A program made the position numbers and the translations under genes. Shown piece after piece: positions 9,158-17,395 of a stretch of DNA of 64,000 nucleotides (positions are counted from its first letter, which is position 1; each line of letters opens with the position of its first letter). The stretch covers positions 1-64,000 of the forward strand of contig JAYTOK010000053.1 of assembly GCA_043747835.1 (NCBI GenBank). Reading direction: 5' to 3'. The notes beneath the pieces were generated by a model, which ran no database searches, was not told where the DNA came from, and was given only the letters and a program-made list of their open reading frames with translations. The DNA is from CADEED01 sp043747835. Lineage in GTDB: Bacteria; Pseudomonadota; Gammaproteobacteria; Steroidobacterales; Steroidobacteraceae.

Positions 9158-9907
9158 ATGAAACGCCGCGCCCTCAAGTTTCTCGGAGCCACCCTCATCG
9201 TGCTCAGTCTCGCCTCGTTCTTCGGCTGTCAGGCGATTCAACGAAAGGTGTTGTTCTTTCCGTCGCATCACGCGAACGCCACTGGCTTCACGCGGTGGGA
9301 GCATGAGGGCGCAACGATCGGATACGCGCGCGAGGCGGCAGATCCCGGCAACGTCTGGCTCATGCTCCATGGCAATGGCGGCCAGGCCGCGGATCGCACT
9401 TATGCGATGCACGCGTTCGACGAGCACGATTCTGTTTACATCCTCGAATACCCGGGCTACGGCGAGCGCGCCGGAACGCCTTCGCGAAGAGCCTTCGATG
9501 CCGCCGCGCGCGAGGGTTACACGATCCTGCGCGCGCGCTTTCCGCGGAAGCCGGTCTGCGTGCTCGGCGAGTCGCTGGGCAGCGGGCCGGCGTCGATGCT
9601 GTCGCGGGAGACGCCGGCGCCGGACAAGATCGTGCTCGTCGTGCCGTTCGACGACATCAAATCGGTGGCGCGCGGTCACGTGCGCTATCTACCCGTGGGA
9701 CTGATCCTCGCGGGGACCTGGAACAACGTCGACGCGCTGAAGGGCTACAAAGGACCCATCGAGGTCTTCGGCGCCGAGCACGACGAGGTGATTCCCGTGA
9801 AGCATGCGCGCGCGCTGGCGGAGTCGGTGCCGCAGGCGAAGTTTCATCTGCTCCCGATCAACCACGGTTGGGCGAACCTGCGCGGCATCGACTTCCGGAA
9901 TCCCTGA
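9158..9907 (+). CDS. Lipoprotein alpha/beta hydrolase
   Basis: 249 residues. A lipoprotein-type signal ends in LASFFGC (Cys24). The hydrolase core has the oxyanion region LMLHGNGG, the nucleophile in GESLGSG, an acid in GAEHDEVIP and His in INHGW, so the triad is complete. It resembles the YfhR/BEM46 (ABHD13-like) group of membrane-attached serine hydrolases with unknown physiological substrate. It sits 5 bases after the DUF695-RraB gene and probably shares its transcript. Confidence 0.85.
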   Translation: MKRRALKFLGATLIVLSLASFFGCQAIQRKVLFFPSHHANATGFTRWEHEGATIGYAREAADPGNVWLMLHGNGGQAADRTYAMHAFDEHDSVYILEYPGYGERAGTPSRRAFDAAAREGYTILRARFPRKPVCVLGESLGSGPASMLSRETPAPDKIVLVVPFDDIKSVARGHVRYLPVGLILAGTWNNVDALKGYKGPIEVFGAEHDEVIPVKHARALAESVPQAKFHLLPINHGWANLRGIDFRNP

Positions 9908-9932
9908 GAGCGATTCGGTCAGATCGATTCGG

Positions 9933-10538
9933 TTAGAGCGATTTCGCGAAGACGAGCGTGAGGTTGTTAGCAGGCATGCGCACGATCTTCTCGCGGTGCA
10001 GACCATGGCTGCTCGCGACGCGCGAGACCTCATCGAGGTCGCGCAGACCCCACTCCGGATTTCGGCGCTTCAGCGAGGCATCGAACTCGAGGTTTGAGGG
10101 CACGGCCTGGCCGTTCTCGAGATACGGGCCGTAGGTCACGAGCAATCCGCGCGGGCCGAGCAGGCGAGCGGCGCCGCGGAACAATCCGTGCGTCGCGGAC
10201 CACGGCGAGATGTGGATCATGTTGATGCAGAGGACGGCGTCGAAACGCTCGCCGACGGGCCAGCGCGGTTCCTGCACGTCGAGCGCGACCGGCGGCAACA
10301 CATTGGCGAGCCCGGACTCGCGCACGCGCATCGCGATGGCGCCGAGACTCGCCGCGTCGGGGTCGGTGGGTTGCCATTCGATGCCGGGGAGCGAGGCCGC
10401 GAAGTAGCAGACATGCTGGCCGGAGCCGGACGCGATTTCGAGGACGCTGCCCTTCGCGGGCAGCACCGATTCGAGAACGGAGAGAATCGGATCCTTGTTG
10501 CGTTCGGCGGCGGCGGAGGTGAGTAGTTCGTTTGCCAT
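9933..10538 (-). CDS. DUF938 SAM-dependent methyltransferase
   Basis: 201 residues. Class I methyltransferase core: motif I VLEIASGSGQH near residue 33, PTDPD as the acidic loop after strand 2, and FDAVLCINMIHISPW as motif IV. The conserved start with RNKDPIL and the INMIHI core are typical of DUF938, found in proteobacteria and animals. Substrate unknown. Its nearest neighbours (a convergent hydrolase and a toxin-antitoxin pair upstream) give no clue. Confidence 0.85.
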   Translation of the reverse strand: MANELLTSAAAERNKDPILSVLESVLPAKGSVLEIASGSGQHVCYFAASLPGIEWQPTDPDAASLGAIAMRVRESGLANVLPPVALDVQEPRWPVGERFDAVLCINMIHISPWSATHGLFRGAARLLGPRGLLVTYGPYLENGQAVPSNLEFDASLKRRNPEWGLRDLDEVSRVASSHGLHREKIVRMPANNLTLVFAKSL

Positions 10539-10631
10539 GTCAGTGCATTGTATGAGGCGCTAGATCCCGAAAAGCGCCTCTGCGCAGCCGCTCAATATCT
10601 TCGCCTCGCCGGGCGTGGCGTTCATCGAGTA

Positions 10632-10985
10632 TCAGCCGTGAACCCGGATGCGTTCGTCTTCGACGATCCAAAGCATTCCGGCAAGCGGCTCGCGCTGCAG
10701 GTGTTTGAGCAACCGGCGTGCGGCGGATTCTGCGGCGACATGCGCCTGGCTTCCCAGGCGGAAGACAACGATGCCTGGTCGCTCGCCCGGCGGGTACCGC
10801 CGGATGTTGGCAAGCTCCAGATCGTGCGCTACCAGTGCGCGCTGTTCTTGTTCGCAAACTTCAAGCACGCGTTTGTCTGGTTGCCCACCGAGCGATTGCT
10901 GGATCACCGTCATCATGTCGTGTCCTGCAGCGGCGAACACCGCAGCAAGTGAAGGTGACAGATTTTCGTCGAGCTTGAAGTTCAA
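10632..10985 (-). CDS. DUF5615 PIN-like toxin of a DUF433 pair
   Basis: 117 residues. The N-terminus NFKLDENLSPSLA and the later VAHDLELANIRRYPPG are typical of DUF5615, a PIN-like nuclease fold, with acidic residues from DEN and HDLE as likely metal ligands. Translation must begin at TTG 10985, which overlaps the stop of the upstream DUF433 gene (TTGA), so the toxin is coupled to its partner. PIN-fold toxins usually cleave RNA; activity here is inferred from family only. Confidence 0.8.
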   Translation of the reverse strand: MNFKLDENLSPSLAAVFAAAGHDMMTVIQQSLGGQPDKRVLEVCEQEQRALVAHDLELANIRRYPPGERPGIVVFRLGSQAHVAAESAARRLLKHLQREPLAGMLWIVEDERIRVHG

Positions 10986-11212
10986 GCCGCGCTGGTCACG
11001 ATCAGTCGTTCGCGCGCCAGCTCTGCCGCATATCCCATGGCCGCCTGCACGTCTTCGAATTGCAGGGACGGATAAAGCCGCAGCACATCTTCCGGCGTCT
11101 GTCCGGCCGCGAGATTGTCGAGCACTACGGATGCCATGATGCGAGTGCCCTTGATGCAGGCCTTGCCATGGCAGATCGCCGGGTCGGAGAAAATTCGGGT
11201 GCGCCAGTCCAT
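10982..11212 (-). CDS. DUF433 antitoxin
   Basis: 76 residues. DUF433 small helix-turn-helix protein: IFSDPAICHGKACIKGTRI followed by a helical region with VLRLYPSLQFEDVQAAMGYA. This family is regularly paired with DUF5615 PIN-like proteins as a toxin-antitoxin module. The gene precedes its toxin in the usual order, and the two reading frames overlap at TTGA. Confidence 0.85.
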   Translation of the reverse strand: MDWRTRIFSDPAICHGKACIKGTRIMASVVLDNLAAGQTPEDVLRLYPSLQFEDVQAAMGYAAELARERLIVTSAA

Positions 11213-11287
11213 GCGCGCAGTATCCCCCCGCAGAGCAGAAGTTCAAGCCGGAAAACTGCGGCAAACATCACTGAATGTATGAATGGC

Positions 11288-11482
11288 ATGAGCAAGACCA
11301 GCAAACCGGCCTATGACCTCGTCGAGGCGATCTGGAACAGCATTGCAGACGCGCCCGAGACGCTCGATCTCAACGAGGCGCGGCGCGCCGAGCTGGATCG
11401 CCGGCTCGAGGAATATGAAAGAAATCCGGGTGGCGGCTCCCCGTGGAGCGAAGTGAAGTCGAGAATTCTCAAGGGCGCCTGA
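11288..11482 (+). CDS. Addiction-module antitoxin (ParE/RelE partner type)
   Basis: 64 residues from the ATG at 11288; an ATG at 11279 would add three. Matches the short 'addiction module component' antitoxins: a helical start DLVEAIWNSIADAP, then RRAELDRRLEEYERNP and a closing WSEVKSRIL. The expected ParE/RelE toxin starts 14 bases later but is truncated, so this antitoxin is probably an orphan. Confidence 0.7.
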   Translation: MSKTSKPAYDLVEAIWNSIADAPETLDLNEARRAELDRRLEEYERNPGGGSPWSEVKSRILKGA

Positions 11483-11496
11483 CTCGCATCACCGAA

Positions 11497-11586
11497 ATGC
11501 GCCTGATCGTCAGTCCGGCCGCGGAGCCTGACATCGCCGATGCGTACACTTGGTACGAAACTCAACGCGCAGCGCTCGGCTCGCGG
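11497..11586 (+). pseudogene. Truncated ParE/RelE-type toxin remnant
   Basis: From the ATG at 11497 about 30 codons look like the first strand and helix of a RelE/ParE toxin (MRLIVSPAAEPDIADAYTWY, then ETQRAALG). After GSR the reading frame turns into unrelated Cys/Arg-rich sequence and runs into the 3' end of the opposite-strand membrane gene. The family normally needs about 95 residues, including the catalytic C-terminal strands, so this is a broken toxin beside an intact antitoxin. Confidence 0.65.
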
Positions 11587-11614
11587 TGCGCCCAATTCAA
11601 AAGAGTTCGTCGCG

Positions 11615-11797
11615 CTAGATCTGTTTGCTGCGTTCCGTGCGGATGCGCCGCACGACGCTCCACGTGAACAGGCTGATGACGCCTAACAACGCCCCCATGA
11701 GCACCGCGAGCCACCAGTGGAAGCGCGCGGCTTCGACGAGACCCCAGGCGACCCCGATCGGGGTGATGACGAGAAGGAGAGGCTTGGCTATGCGCAT
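11615..11797 (-). CDS. Small two-helix membrane protein
   Basis: 60 residues. Two hydrophobic helices (about 6-22 and 28-48) are followed by a basic tail RRIRTERSKQ. It starts 2 bases after the hslU stop and so belongs to the end of the dapF-xerC-hslVU transcript. No family recognised. Its 3' end abuts the broken ParE toxin, which suggests the toxin-antitoxin island decayed against it. Confidence 0.6.
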   Translation of the reverse strand: MRIAKPLLLVITPIGVAWGLVEAARFHWWLAVLMGALLGVISLFTWSVVRRIRTERSKQI

Positions 11798-11799
11798 CG

Positions 11800-13131
11800 T
11801 TACAGGATGTAGCGCGACAGATCCTCATCCTTCGCCAGCGCGCCGAGATGCTTGTCGACATACGCGGCATCGATCTCCACCGCCAGCCCCGCGTTCTCCG
11901 TCGCATCGAACGACACGCTCTCCAGCAGCCGCTCCATCACGGTATGCAGCCGCCGCGCGCCGATGTTCTCTGTCTTCTCGTTCACGCTCGCCGCGATCTC
12001 GGCGATCCGCCGCACGCCGTCCTGCGCAAACTTCACGTCAACCTTCTCCGTGCCCATCAACGCGGTGTACTGCGTCGTCAGCGACGCGTCGGGCTCCGTG
12101 AGGATGCGCTCGAAATCCTCCACCTTCAGCGACTCGAGCTCGACGCGAATGGGGAAGCGGCCTTGCAGCTCCGGGATCAGATCCGAGGGCTTCGACATAT
12201 GGAATGCACCCGAGGCGATGAAGAGGATGTGATCCGTCTTGATCTGCCCGTATTTCGTGGACACCGTCGAGCCTTCCACGAGCGGCAGCAGATCCCGCTG
12301 CACGCCTTCGCGCGACACGTCCGCGCCATACGAATCCTGCCGGCGTGCGACCTTGTCGATCTCGTCGATGAACACGATGCCATTCTGCTCGGCATTGTGG
12401 AGCGCCCGCGCACGCAGATCTTCTTCGTTCACCAGCTTGCCGGCTTCTTCCTCGACGAGCAGCTTCTGCGCTTCGCGCACCTTCATCTTGCGCGGCTTCG
12501 TGCGTTGCCCGCCGAGATTCGCGAACATGCTCGTGAGCTGTTCCTGCATCTCTTCCATGCCGGGCGGCGCCATGATGTTGACGCCGGGCGGAATCGCGCG
12601 CAGATCGATCTCGACCTCGCGGTCGCTCAATTGCCCCTCGCGCAGCATCTTGCGGAATTTCTGCCGCGTCTCGGCGTCGCGCGGGTTCTCCTCGGGAGCG
12701 TCCGTCGAGAATCCCATGCGTTTCGGCGAGGGCAGCAACGCGTCGAGGATGCGTTCCTCGGCGGCGTCGTTCGCGCGCTCGCGCACCTTCGCGGTCTCCT
12801 CCTCGCGCACCATCTTCACCGCGACCTCGGCCAGGTCTTTGACGATCGACTCGACGTCACGGCCCACGTAGCCCACCTCAGTGAACTTCGTCGCTTCGAC
12901 TTTCACGAAAGGCGCGTTCGCGAGCTTCGCGAGCCGGCGCGCGATCTCGGTCTTGCCGCAGCCCGTCGGCCCGATCATGAGGATGTTCTTCGGCGTGATT
13001 TCCTGGCGCAGCGGATCTTCGATCTGCATGCGGCGCCAGCGGTTGCGCAGCGCGATCGCGACGGCGCGCTTGGCATTGCCTTGTCCGATGATGTGCTTGT
13101 CGAGCTCGGCGACGATTTGTTGCGGGGTCAT
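11800..13131 (-). CDS. hslU: ATP-dependent protease ATPase subunit HslU
   Basis: 443 residues from the ATG at 13131, the same length as the E. coli protein; the in-frame TTG at 13143 overlapping the hslV stop is less likely. AAA+ unfoldase that feeds proteins to HslV. Walker A GPTGCGKTE, Walker B VFIDEIDK and sensor region GARRLHTV are visible, and the helical I domain covers about 110-240. It lies just downstream of hslV, as in most proteobacteria. No sigma-32 promoter was recognised before hslV. Confidence 0.97.
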   Translation of the reverse strand: MTPQQIVAELDKHIIGQGNAKRAVAIALRNRWRRMQIEDPLRQEITPKNILMIGPTGCGKTEIARRLAKLANAPFVKVEATKFTEVGYVGRDVESIVKDLAEVAVKMVREEETAKVRERANDAAEERILDALLPSPKRMGFSTDAPEENPRDAETRQKFRKMLREGQLSDREVEIDLRAIPPGVNIMAPPGMEEMQEQLTSMFANLGGQRTKPRKMKVREAQKLLVEEEAGKLVNEEDLRARALHNAEQNGIVFIDEIDKVARRQDSYGADVSREGVQRDLLPLVEGSTVSTKYGQIKTDHILFIASGAFHMSKPSDLIPELQGRFPIRVELESLKVEDFERILTEPDASLTTQYTALMGTEKVDVKFAQDGVRRIAEIAASVNEKTENIGARRLHTVMERLLESVSFDATENAGLAVEIDAAYVDKHLGALAKDEDLSRYIL

Positions 13132-13139
13132 GTGCGCCT

Positions 13140-13685
13140 TCAAGCCTTGAGCTCTTCGATGACGAGGTTGCGATTGGTATAGATGCAGATGTCGGCTGCG
13201 ATGTTCAAAGACTTTTCAACGATCGTGCGCGCATCGAGGTCGGTGTTGTCCACGAGCGCCTTGGCCGCACTTTGGGCGAACGGTCCACCGGAGCCGATCG
13301 CCACGAGGTCGTGCTCGGGTTCGATCACGTCGCCGTTGCCCGAGATCACGAACAGGTTTTTCGTATCGCCGACGAGCAAGAGCGCCTCGAGGCGTCGAAG
13401 ATAGCGATCGCCGCGCCAGTCCTTCGCGAGTTCGATCGCCGCACGAGTCAGGTTGCCAAACTTCTCGAGCTTGCCTTCGAAACGTTCGAAGAGCGTGAAC
13501 GCGTCGGCGGTGCCGCCCGCGAATCCGCCGAGCACCTTGCCGTTGCCGAGGTGGCGCACCTTGCGCGCGTTGCCCTTCATCACCGTGTTGCCGAGCGTGA
13601 CCTGTCCGTCGCCGCCGAGGGCGACGGCGCCGTTACGCCGCACGGCCAATATCGTCGTGCCGTGGGGGTTGAAGCCTTCTGACAT
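13140..13685 (-). CDS. hslV: ATP-dependent protease subunit HslV
   Basis: 181 residues. Proteasome-like peptidase of the HslUV complex. The catalytic Thr follows a short propeptide ending in HG (HGTTILAVRR), so the mature N-terminus should be TTI. The GGDGQVTLG and GFAGGTADAFTLF segments are typical. The gene follows xerC by 6 bases and precedes hslU by 8. Confidence 0.96.
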   Translation of the reverse strand: MSEGFNPHGTTILAVRRNGAVALGGDGQVTLGNTVMKGNARKVRHLGNGKVLGGFAGGTADAFTLFERFEGKLEKFGNLTRAAIELAKDWRGDRYLRRLEALLLVGDTKNLFVISGNGDVIEPEHDLVAIGSGGPFAQSAAKALVDNTDLDARTIVEKSLNIAADICIYTNRNLVIEELKA

Positions 13686-13691
13686 GGAAAC

Positions 13692-14585
13692 CTACGTTTT
13701 TCGTTTTGCCCGAGGATGGGAAGCGTCGTAGGTGCGGGCCAGGTGGGCGAAATCAAGGTGGGTGTAGATCTGCGTCGTGGAGATGTCGGCGTGACCGAGC
13801 AGCTCCTGCACGCCGCGCAAATCCTTACTCGATTCAAGCAGATGCGTTGCGAAGGAATGGCGGAACAGGTGGGGATAGACGCGCGCGGGCAGGCCTTTGC
13901 GCCGCGCCCAGTACGCGATGCGCCGCTGGACGGCGCGGTGCTGGAGCCGCGTGCCGTTTTTCGCGACGAAAACGGCCGTCTCCTCGAGCCCCGCGACCGT
14001 CGCGCGATCGCGGAACCAGAGGCGCAATGCCTCGAGCGCCTTGCGGCCCACGGGCAGGATGCGCGTCTTCGAGCCTTTGCCCAGCACACGCACGGTGCGG
14101 TCGGAGAGGTCGAGGTCGCGCAGGTCGAGGCGTACGAGCTCGTCGAGCCGCAGGCCCGAGGAATAAAACAGCTCCATGATCGCGCGGTCGCGCGCGGCGA
14201 GCGGACCTTCGTCCGGGATGTCGAGCAACTGGTTGAGCGTGTCGACGTCGAGCGTGCCCGGCAGGCGTTTCCCGGCCTTCGGCGCGCGCACGTCGACCGC
14301 GGGATTGTTCGGCACGGCGCGCTCGCGCACGAGGTAGTTGAAGAAACCCCGCACCGCGGAGAGCCGGCGTTGCACGCTGCGCGGCGACAAGCCGCCGGCA
14401 TGGGAGCGCGCGGCAAACATGCGCACGTGCTGCGAGTCGAACATCTTCCAGTCGAGAGTGCCGCGCTCCGCGTACTCGGCGAGCGCGCGCAGGTCGCGCG
14501 AGTAGTTCGAGGAGGTGTGCGGCGAGAGGCGCCGCTCGGTCGAGAGGTGCGCTAGATAGGCGTCGATCAGGGTGCGATCGAGCAT
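13692..14585 (-). CDS. xerC: Tyrosine recombinase XerC
   Basis: 297 residues. Site-specific recombinase that, with XerD, resolves chromosome dimers at dif. N-terminal SAM-like core-binding domain at 1-90; catalytic residues Arg in GLRLDEL, Lys in GKGSKTR, His-x-x-Arg in HLFRHSF, His in LGHAD, Tyr in IYTHLD. It follows DUF484 and dapF, the conserved gammaproteobacterial order, which supports XerC over XerD or an integrase. Confidence 0.95.
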   Translation of the reverse strand: MLDRTLIDAYLAHLSTERRLSPHTSSNYSRDLRALAEYAERGTLDWKMFDSQHVRMFAARSHAGGLSPRSVQRRLSAVRGFFNYLVRERAVPNNPAVDVRAPKAGKRLPGTLDVDTLNQLLDIPDEGPLAARDRAIMELFYSSGLRLDELVRLDLRDLDLSDRTVRVLGKGSKTRILPVGRKALEALRLWFRDRATVAGLEETAVFVAKNGTRLQHRAVQRRIAYWARRKGLPARVYPHLFRHSFATHLLESSKDLRGVQELLGHADISTTQIYTHLDFAHLARTYDASHPRAKRKT

Positions 14586-14592
14586 GGGGGAG

Positions 14593-14616
14593 GGGGACAG
14601 ACTGAAGTCTGTCCCC
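14593..14616. repeat. REP-like perfect palindrome (GGGGACAGACT)
   Basis: GGGGACAGACT at 14593-14603 and AGTCTGTCCCC at 14606-14616 are perfect inverted repeats with a 2-base loop, in the short gap between DUF484 and xerC. The GGGGAC...GTCCCC ends match the cluster at 22373-22492. Such elements are usually dispersed REP-type repeats mobilised by RAYT transposases; no RAYT gene is in this window. Confidence 0.75.
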
Positions 14617-14622
14617 GGAACC

Positions 14623-15330
14623 TCAGGGACGCGACAGCGCGTCGGTAATCAGCTCGCCCATTCGCTTCAGGAATTCCGTGCTCATGCCCGGATGGAAGCG
14701 TTCGCGCTCCGCGCTGCCGAGCGCGAGCAGCCCGACGGCGCCCGCATCGCCCAGCGGCACGAGCGCGACGGAGCCGATGCTCGCGGACTCGGGGCCGAAG
14801 AGGAAATCCCGCTGCGTGTCGCGCACCTGTCCGCAACGCGGCTTGCCCGTGGCGAGCAACGCTTCGAACGATCGCATCGTCGCATCTTCCGGCGCGACGA
14901 CGCGCAGGAAGGGTTCGTAGTTAACGCTGCGCAGACTCTCGATCGGCGAGGTCAGCAACAGTACGGAGTGAAACGCGTCGAAATCTTCTCGCAGCGACGC
15001 TTCGAGCGCGTCGAGCGCCGCGACGGCCGTGGGCGCGCGCATCATGCGGCGAGTGAAGCGGTGGATGCGGTCGGCGAGCGAATCGTTCGCGCGCGCGACG
15101 GCGATGAACTCGGCGAGGCGTCGATCGGCGTCCGTTTTCTGTTCGCGCAGCACTTCCACCTGTCGCTCGACGAGCGAGACGGTGGAGCCCGTGCGCATGT
15201 GCGGCAGGCGCATGCGCGCGAGCAGCGGTTGGTGGCGTTCGAAGAAGTCGGGATTCAGGCTGAGGTAACGCTCGATGCGTTCTTCATCCGTCTGACCCGC
15301 GGCCAAACCGCGTGCGGTTTGCGTCGTCAT
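14623..15330 (-). CDS. DUF484 (YigA-type) protein
   Basis: 235 residues. DUF484 family: an N-terminal helix pair with YLSLNPDFFERHQPLLARMRL and a coiled coil around VSLVERQVEVLREQ, followed by a GAF-like domain (FHSVLLLTSP, SVALVPLGDAGAVGLLALGS). The gene lies between dapF and xerC in most gammaproteobacteria. Function not established. Confidence 0.9.
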   Translation of the reverse strand: MTTQTARGLAAGQTDEERIERYLSLNPDFFERHQPLLARMRLPHMRTGSTVSLVERQVEVLREQKTDADRRLAEFIAVARANDSLADRIHRFTRRMMRAPTAVAALDALEASLREDFDAFHSVLLLTSPIESLRSVNYEPFLRVVAPEDATMRSFEALLATGKPRCGQVRDTQRDFLFGPESASIGSVALVPLGDAGAVGLLALGSAERERFHPGMSTEFLKRMGELITDALSRP

Positions 15331-15346
15331 GCTTTCTGGAACTCCC

Positions 15347-16195
15347 CTAAAGACTCAGGATCTCGACTCGGCCCGTGAAAGATACAGCGGCGGGGCCTTT
15401 CATCCAAATGTGTTCGCTGTTTCCGTTCCATGTGATCTCGAGTTTTCCGCCGGGCAACTCGACTTCGACGGTGGGATCGAGTCGTCCATGACGTCTGCCG
15501 ACAGCGACAGCGGCGCATGCGCCGGTGCCGCACGCCAGAGTTTCGCCGACACCACGTTCGAAAACACGCAGCCGGATGTGTGTGCGGTCGACGATTTCCA
15601 TGAAACCGACGTTCACCCGGTTCGGGAATCGTGGGTGACGCTCGATCGCGGGGCCCAGCCGGTCCACGGGCGCGCTCGCAACGGAGGAAACCGTGAGCAC
15701 GGCGTGGGGATTGCCCATCGACACCGCGCCGATCTCGACTTCGGTGCCCGCGACGACGAGCGGATAGATGTGCGCCTCGGCGGAGGCGTCGAACGGCAAT
15801 GACTTCGGTTCGAAGTTCGGCGTGCCCATGTCGACGGAGATCAGGTCGGCGTCGTGCACACGCGCGCGGATCAGTCCGGCCGGGCTGTCGAGCAGCAGTT
15901 CTTCGCCGCCGTTCTGCGGGCGCGTGCCGCGTCGATGCAGGAACGAGGCGAGGCAGCGCACGCCGTTGCCGCATTGCTCCACCTCGCCGCCGTCGGCGTT
16001 GAAGATGCGATAGAAGACCTGGGTCCCCTCGCGACGCGGCGGCTCGAGGATGAGCGCCTGGTCGAAACCAATCCCGGTGTGCCGCGCGGATAGCGCCCGC
16101 CACTGTTCCGGCGTGGGAAGGCGACCGTCGAGCGGCGCATCGAACACGATGAAATCGTTGCCGAGGCCGTGCATCTTCGTGAACTCGAGCTGCAT
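15347..16195 (-). CDS. dapF: Diaminopimelate epimerase
   Basis: 282 residues. Converts LL- to meso-diaminopimelate for lysine and peptidoglycan synthesis. The two catalytic cysteines are in EQCGNGVRC (Cys75) and LACGTGACA, one from each half of the pseudo-symmetric fold. MHGLGNDFIV and GNPHAV are also conserved. First gene of the dapF-DUF484-xerC-hslVU block. Confidence 0.97.
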   Translation of the reverse strand: MQLEFTKMHGLGNDFIVFDAPLDGRLPTPEQWRALSARHTGIGFDQALILEPPRREGTQVFYRIFNADGGEVEQCGNGVRCLASFLHRRGTRPQNGGEELLLDSPAGLIRARVHDADLISVDMGTPNFEPKSLPFDASAEAHIYPLVVAGTEVEIGAVSMGNPHAVLTVSSVASAPVDRLGPAIERHPRFPNRVNVGFMEIVDRTHIRLRVFERGVGETLACGTGACAAVAVGRRHGRLDPTVEVELPGGKLEITWNGNSEHIWMKGPAAVSFTGRVEILSL

Positions 16196-16223
16196 GGTCT
16201 CAAGGATACCGTAAGCCGCTACT

Positions 16224-16253
16224 ATTCTTCGTCATGCAATTCTTCGTCATGCA
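16224..16253 (+). repeat. Tandem 15-bp duplication
   Basis: ATTCTTCGTCATGCA occurs twice head to tail (16224-16238 and 16239-16253) in the divergent gap between dapF and the next plus-strand gene. It lies just upstream of the GGGGG ribosome site of that gene and may be a simple slippage duplication. Confidence 0.8.
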
Positions 16254-16265
16254 AGGGGGCGAGCC

Positions 16266-16865
16266 ATGCGAATCACTCCCTGGTTAGTCGCGGCGGTCTT
16301 TCTCTTCGCGATCTGGCGGCTCTACTCGCAACGCGACATCGACCACGCCCCCGGCGCGGTCGCCGTCGCGGTGCCGGCACAGCAAATGCTCGACGGCGAA
16401 GCGGCGATCGAGCGCGGGGACTTTCGGCTGCGGCCGCGCGCGCAGTTCGCCGCGACCGTGCGCGTCCTGCGACGCGAGGACTATTCGCTCGACCGGATCT
16501 CGCCGCTCGTGCCCACGGATTTCGCGGTGGGGTGGGGTCCGATGTCAGACAGCCGCGTGCTCGAAGACATCGAGATCAGTCAGGGGAACCGCTTCTACTT
16601 CTGGCGCACCGAGAACTGGCCGATCGATCGGGGCGACATCGAGTCGAACTCCGCGAACTGGCACGTGATCCCGGAGAATGCCGCGGTCGGGCGCGTGCTC
16701 GACCGGCTGCGGACGGGCAGCATCGTCGAGCTCTCGGGCCGCCTCGTCGACATCGAGGCCGGCGACGGCGGCATGAAGACGTCGCTCTCCCGCACGGACA
16801 CCGGTGCGGGGGCCTGCGAGATCCTTCTCGCTTCGTCCGCGCGCGAACTGGAGACCGGCCGATGA
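16266..16865 (+). CDS. Hypothetical membrane-anchored protein
   Basis: 199 residues from the ATG at 16266, with a GGGGG ribosome site just upstream. One N-terminal membrane helix (about 4-20) and an exported domain with many Trp/Tyr (DFAVGWGPMSD, NRFYFWRTENWPID, SANWHVIPENAA) ending in a Cys-containing strand. The family is not recognised. Its stop overlaps the start of the GNAT gene (ATGA). Confidence 0.7.
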   Translation: MRITPWLVAAVFLFAIWRLYSQRDIDHAPGAVAVAVPAQQMLDGEAAIERGDFRLRPRAQFAATVRVLRREDYSLDRISPLVPTDFAVGWGPMSDSRVLEDIEISQGNRFYFWRTENWPIDRGDIESNSANWHVIPENAAVGRVLDRLRTGSIVELSGRLVDIEAGDGGMKTSLSRTDTGAGACEILLASSARELETGR

Positions 16866-17395
16866 CGATAGTTAGCGAAGGATTTCGCGTCGACGACGCC
16901 ACCGCGAACGATGCCGCGCTGCTTGCGGAGTTGGGCGCGCGCACGTTCTACGAATCCTTCGCCGCGGACAACGATCCCGAGGACATGCGCCGCCATCTCG
17001 AATCGCAGTTCGCACCGCCGGTCCAGCTCGCGGAGATCGCGAACCCGGCGCTGGACACGCTTCTCCTGCGCGACGCGGAAGGCCGCGTGGTCGCCTTCGC
17101 GCAGGTGCGTTCGGGCAAGATCACCGAGGGCGTGCCGGCGGAGGGCAGCATCGAGTTGTGGCGCTTCTATGTCGACAAGTCCTGGCATGGGCGCGGCATC
17201 GCGCACGCGCTCATGGACGCGGCGAAGGCGCGCGGCCGGCGTCGCGGCGCGAGCACGATGTGGCTGGGCGTCTGGGAGCGCAATGCGCGCGCGCAGGCGT
17301 TCTACCGCAAGCATGGATTCAAGAAGGTGGGCAGCCACGTGTTCGTTGTCGGCAGCGATCCGCAGACCGACGATGTGTTGCTCTGCACGTTGTGA
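16862..17395 (+). CDS. GNAT family N-acetyltransferase
   Basis: 177 residues. GNAT fold: strands with VVAFAQVRSG and IELWRFYVDK, the acetyl-CoA loop WHGRGIAHAL (Q/RxxGxG/A type) and the closing NARAQAFYRKHGFKKVG. This pattern resembles small-molecule or ribosomal-protein acetyltransferases; the substrate cannot be inferred. Coupled by ATGA to the gene before and by GTGA to the VOC gene after it. It is not close to the arginine cluster, so it is a weak candidate for the missing glutamate N-acetyltransferase. Confidence 0.88.
   Translation: MTIVSEGFRVDDATANDAALLAELGARTFYESFAADNDPEDMRRHLESQFAPPVQLAEIANPALDTLLLRDAEGRVVAFAQVRSGKITEGVPAEGSIELWRFYVDKSWHGRGIAHALMDAAKARGRRRGASTMWLGVWERNARAQAFYRKHGFKKVGSHVFVVGSDPQTDDVLLCTL

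Noticed and set aside
10548..10952. Plus-strand open frame upstream of DUF938
   Set aside because: Antisense to the DUF5615 toxin gene and lacks domain similarity.
16862..17395. GNAT gene as the missing N-acetylglutamate synthase
   Set aside because: Short single GNAT domain in an unrelated gene pair, 20 kb away from the arginine operon; no amino-acid-kinase-like domain as in ArgA.
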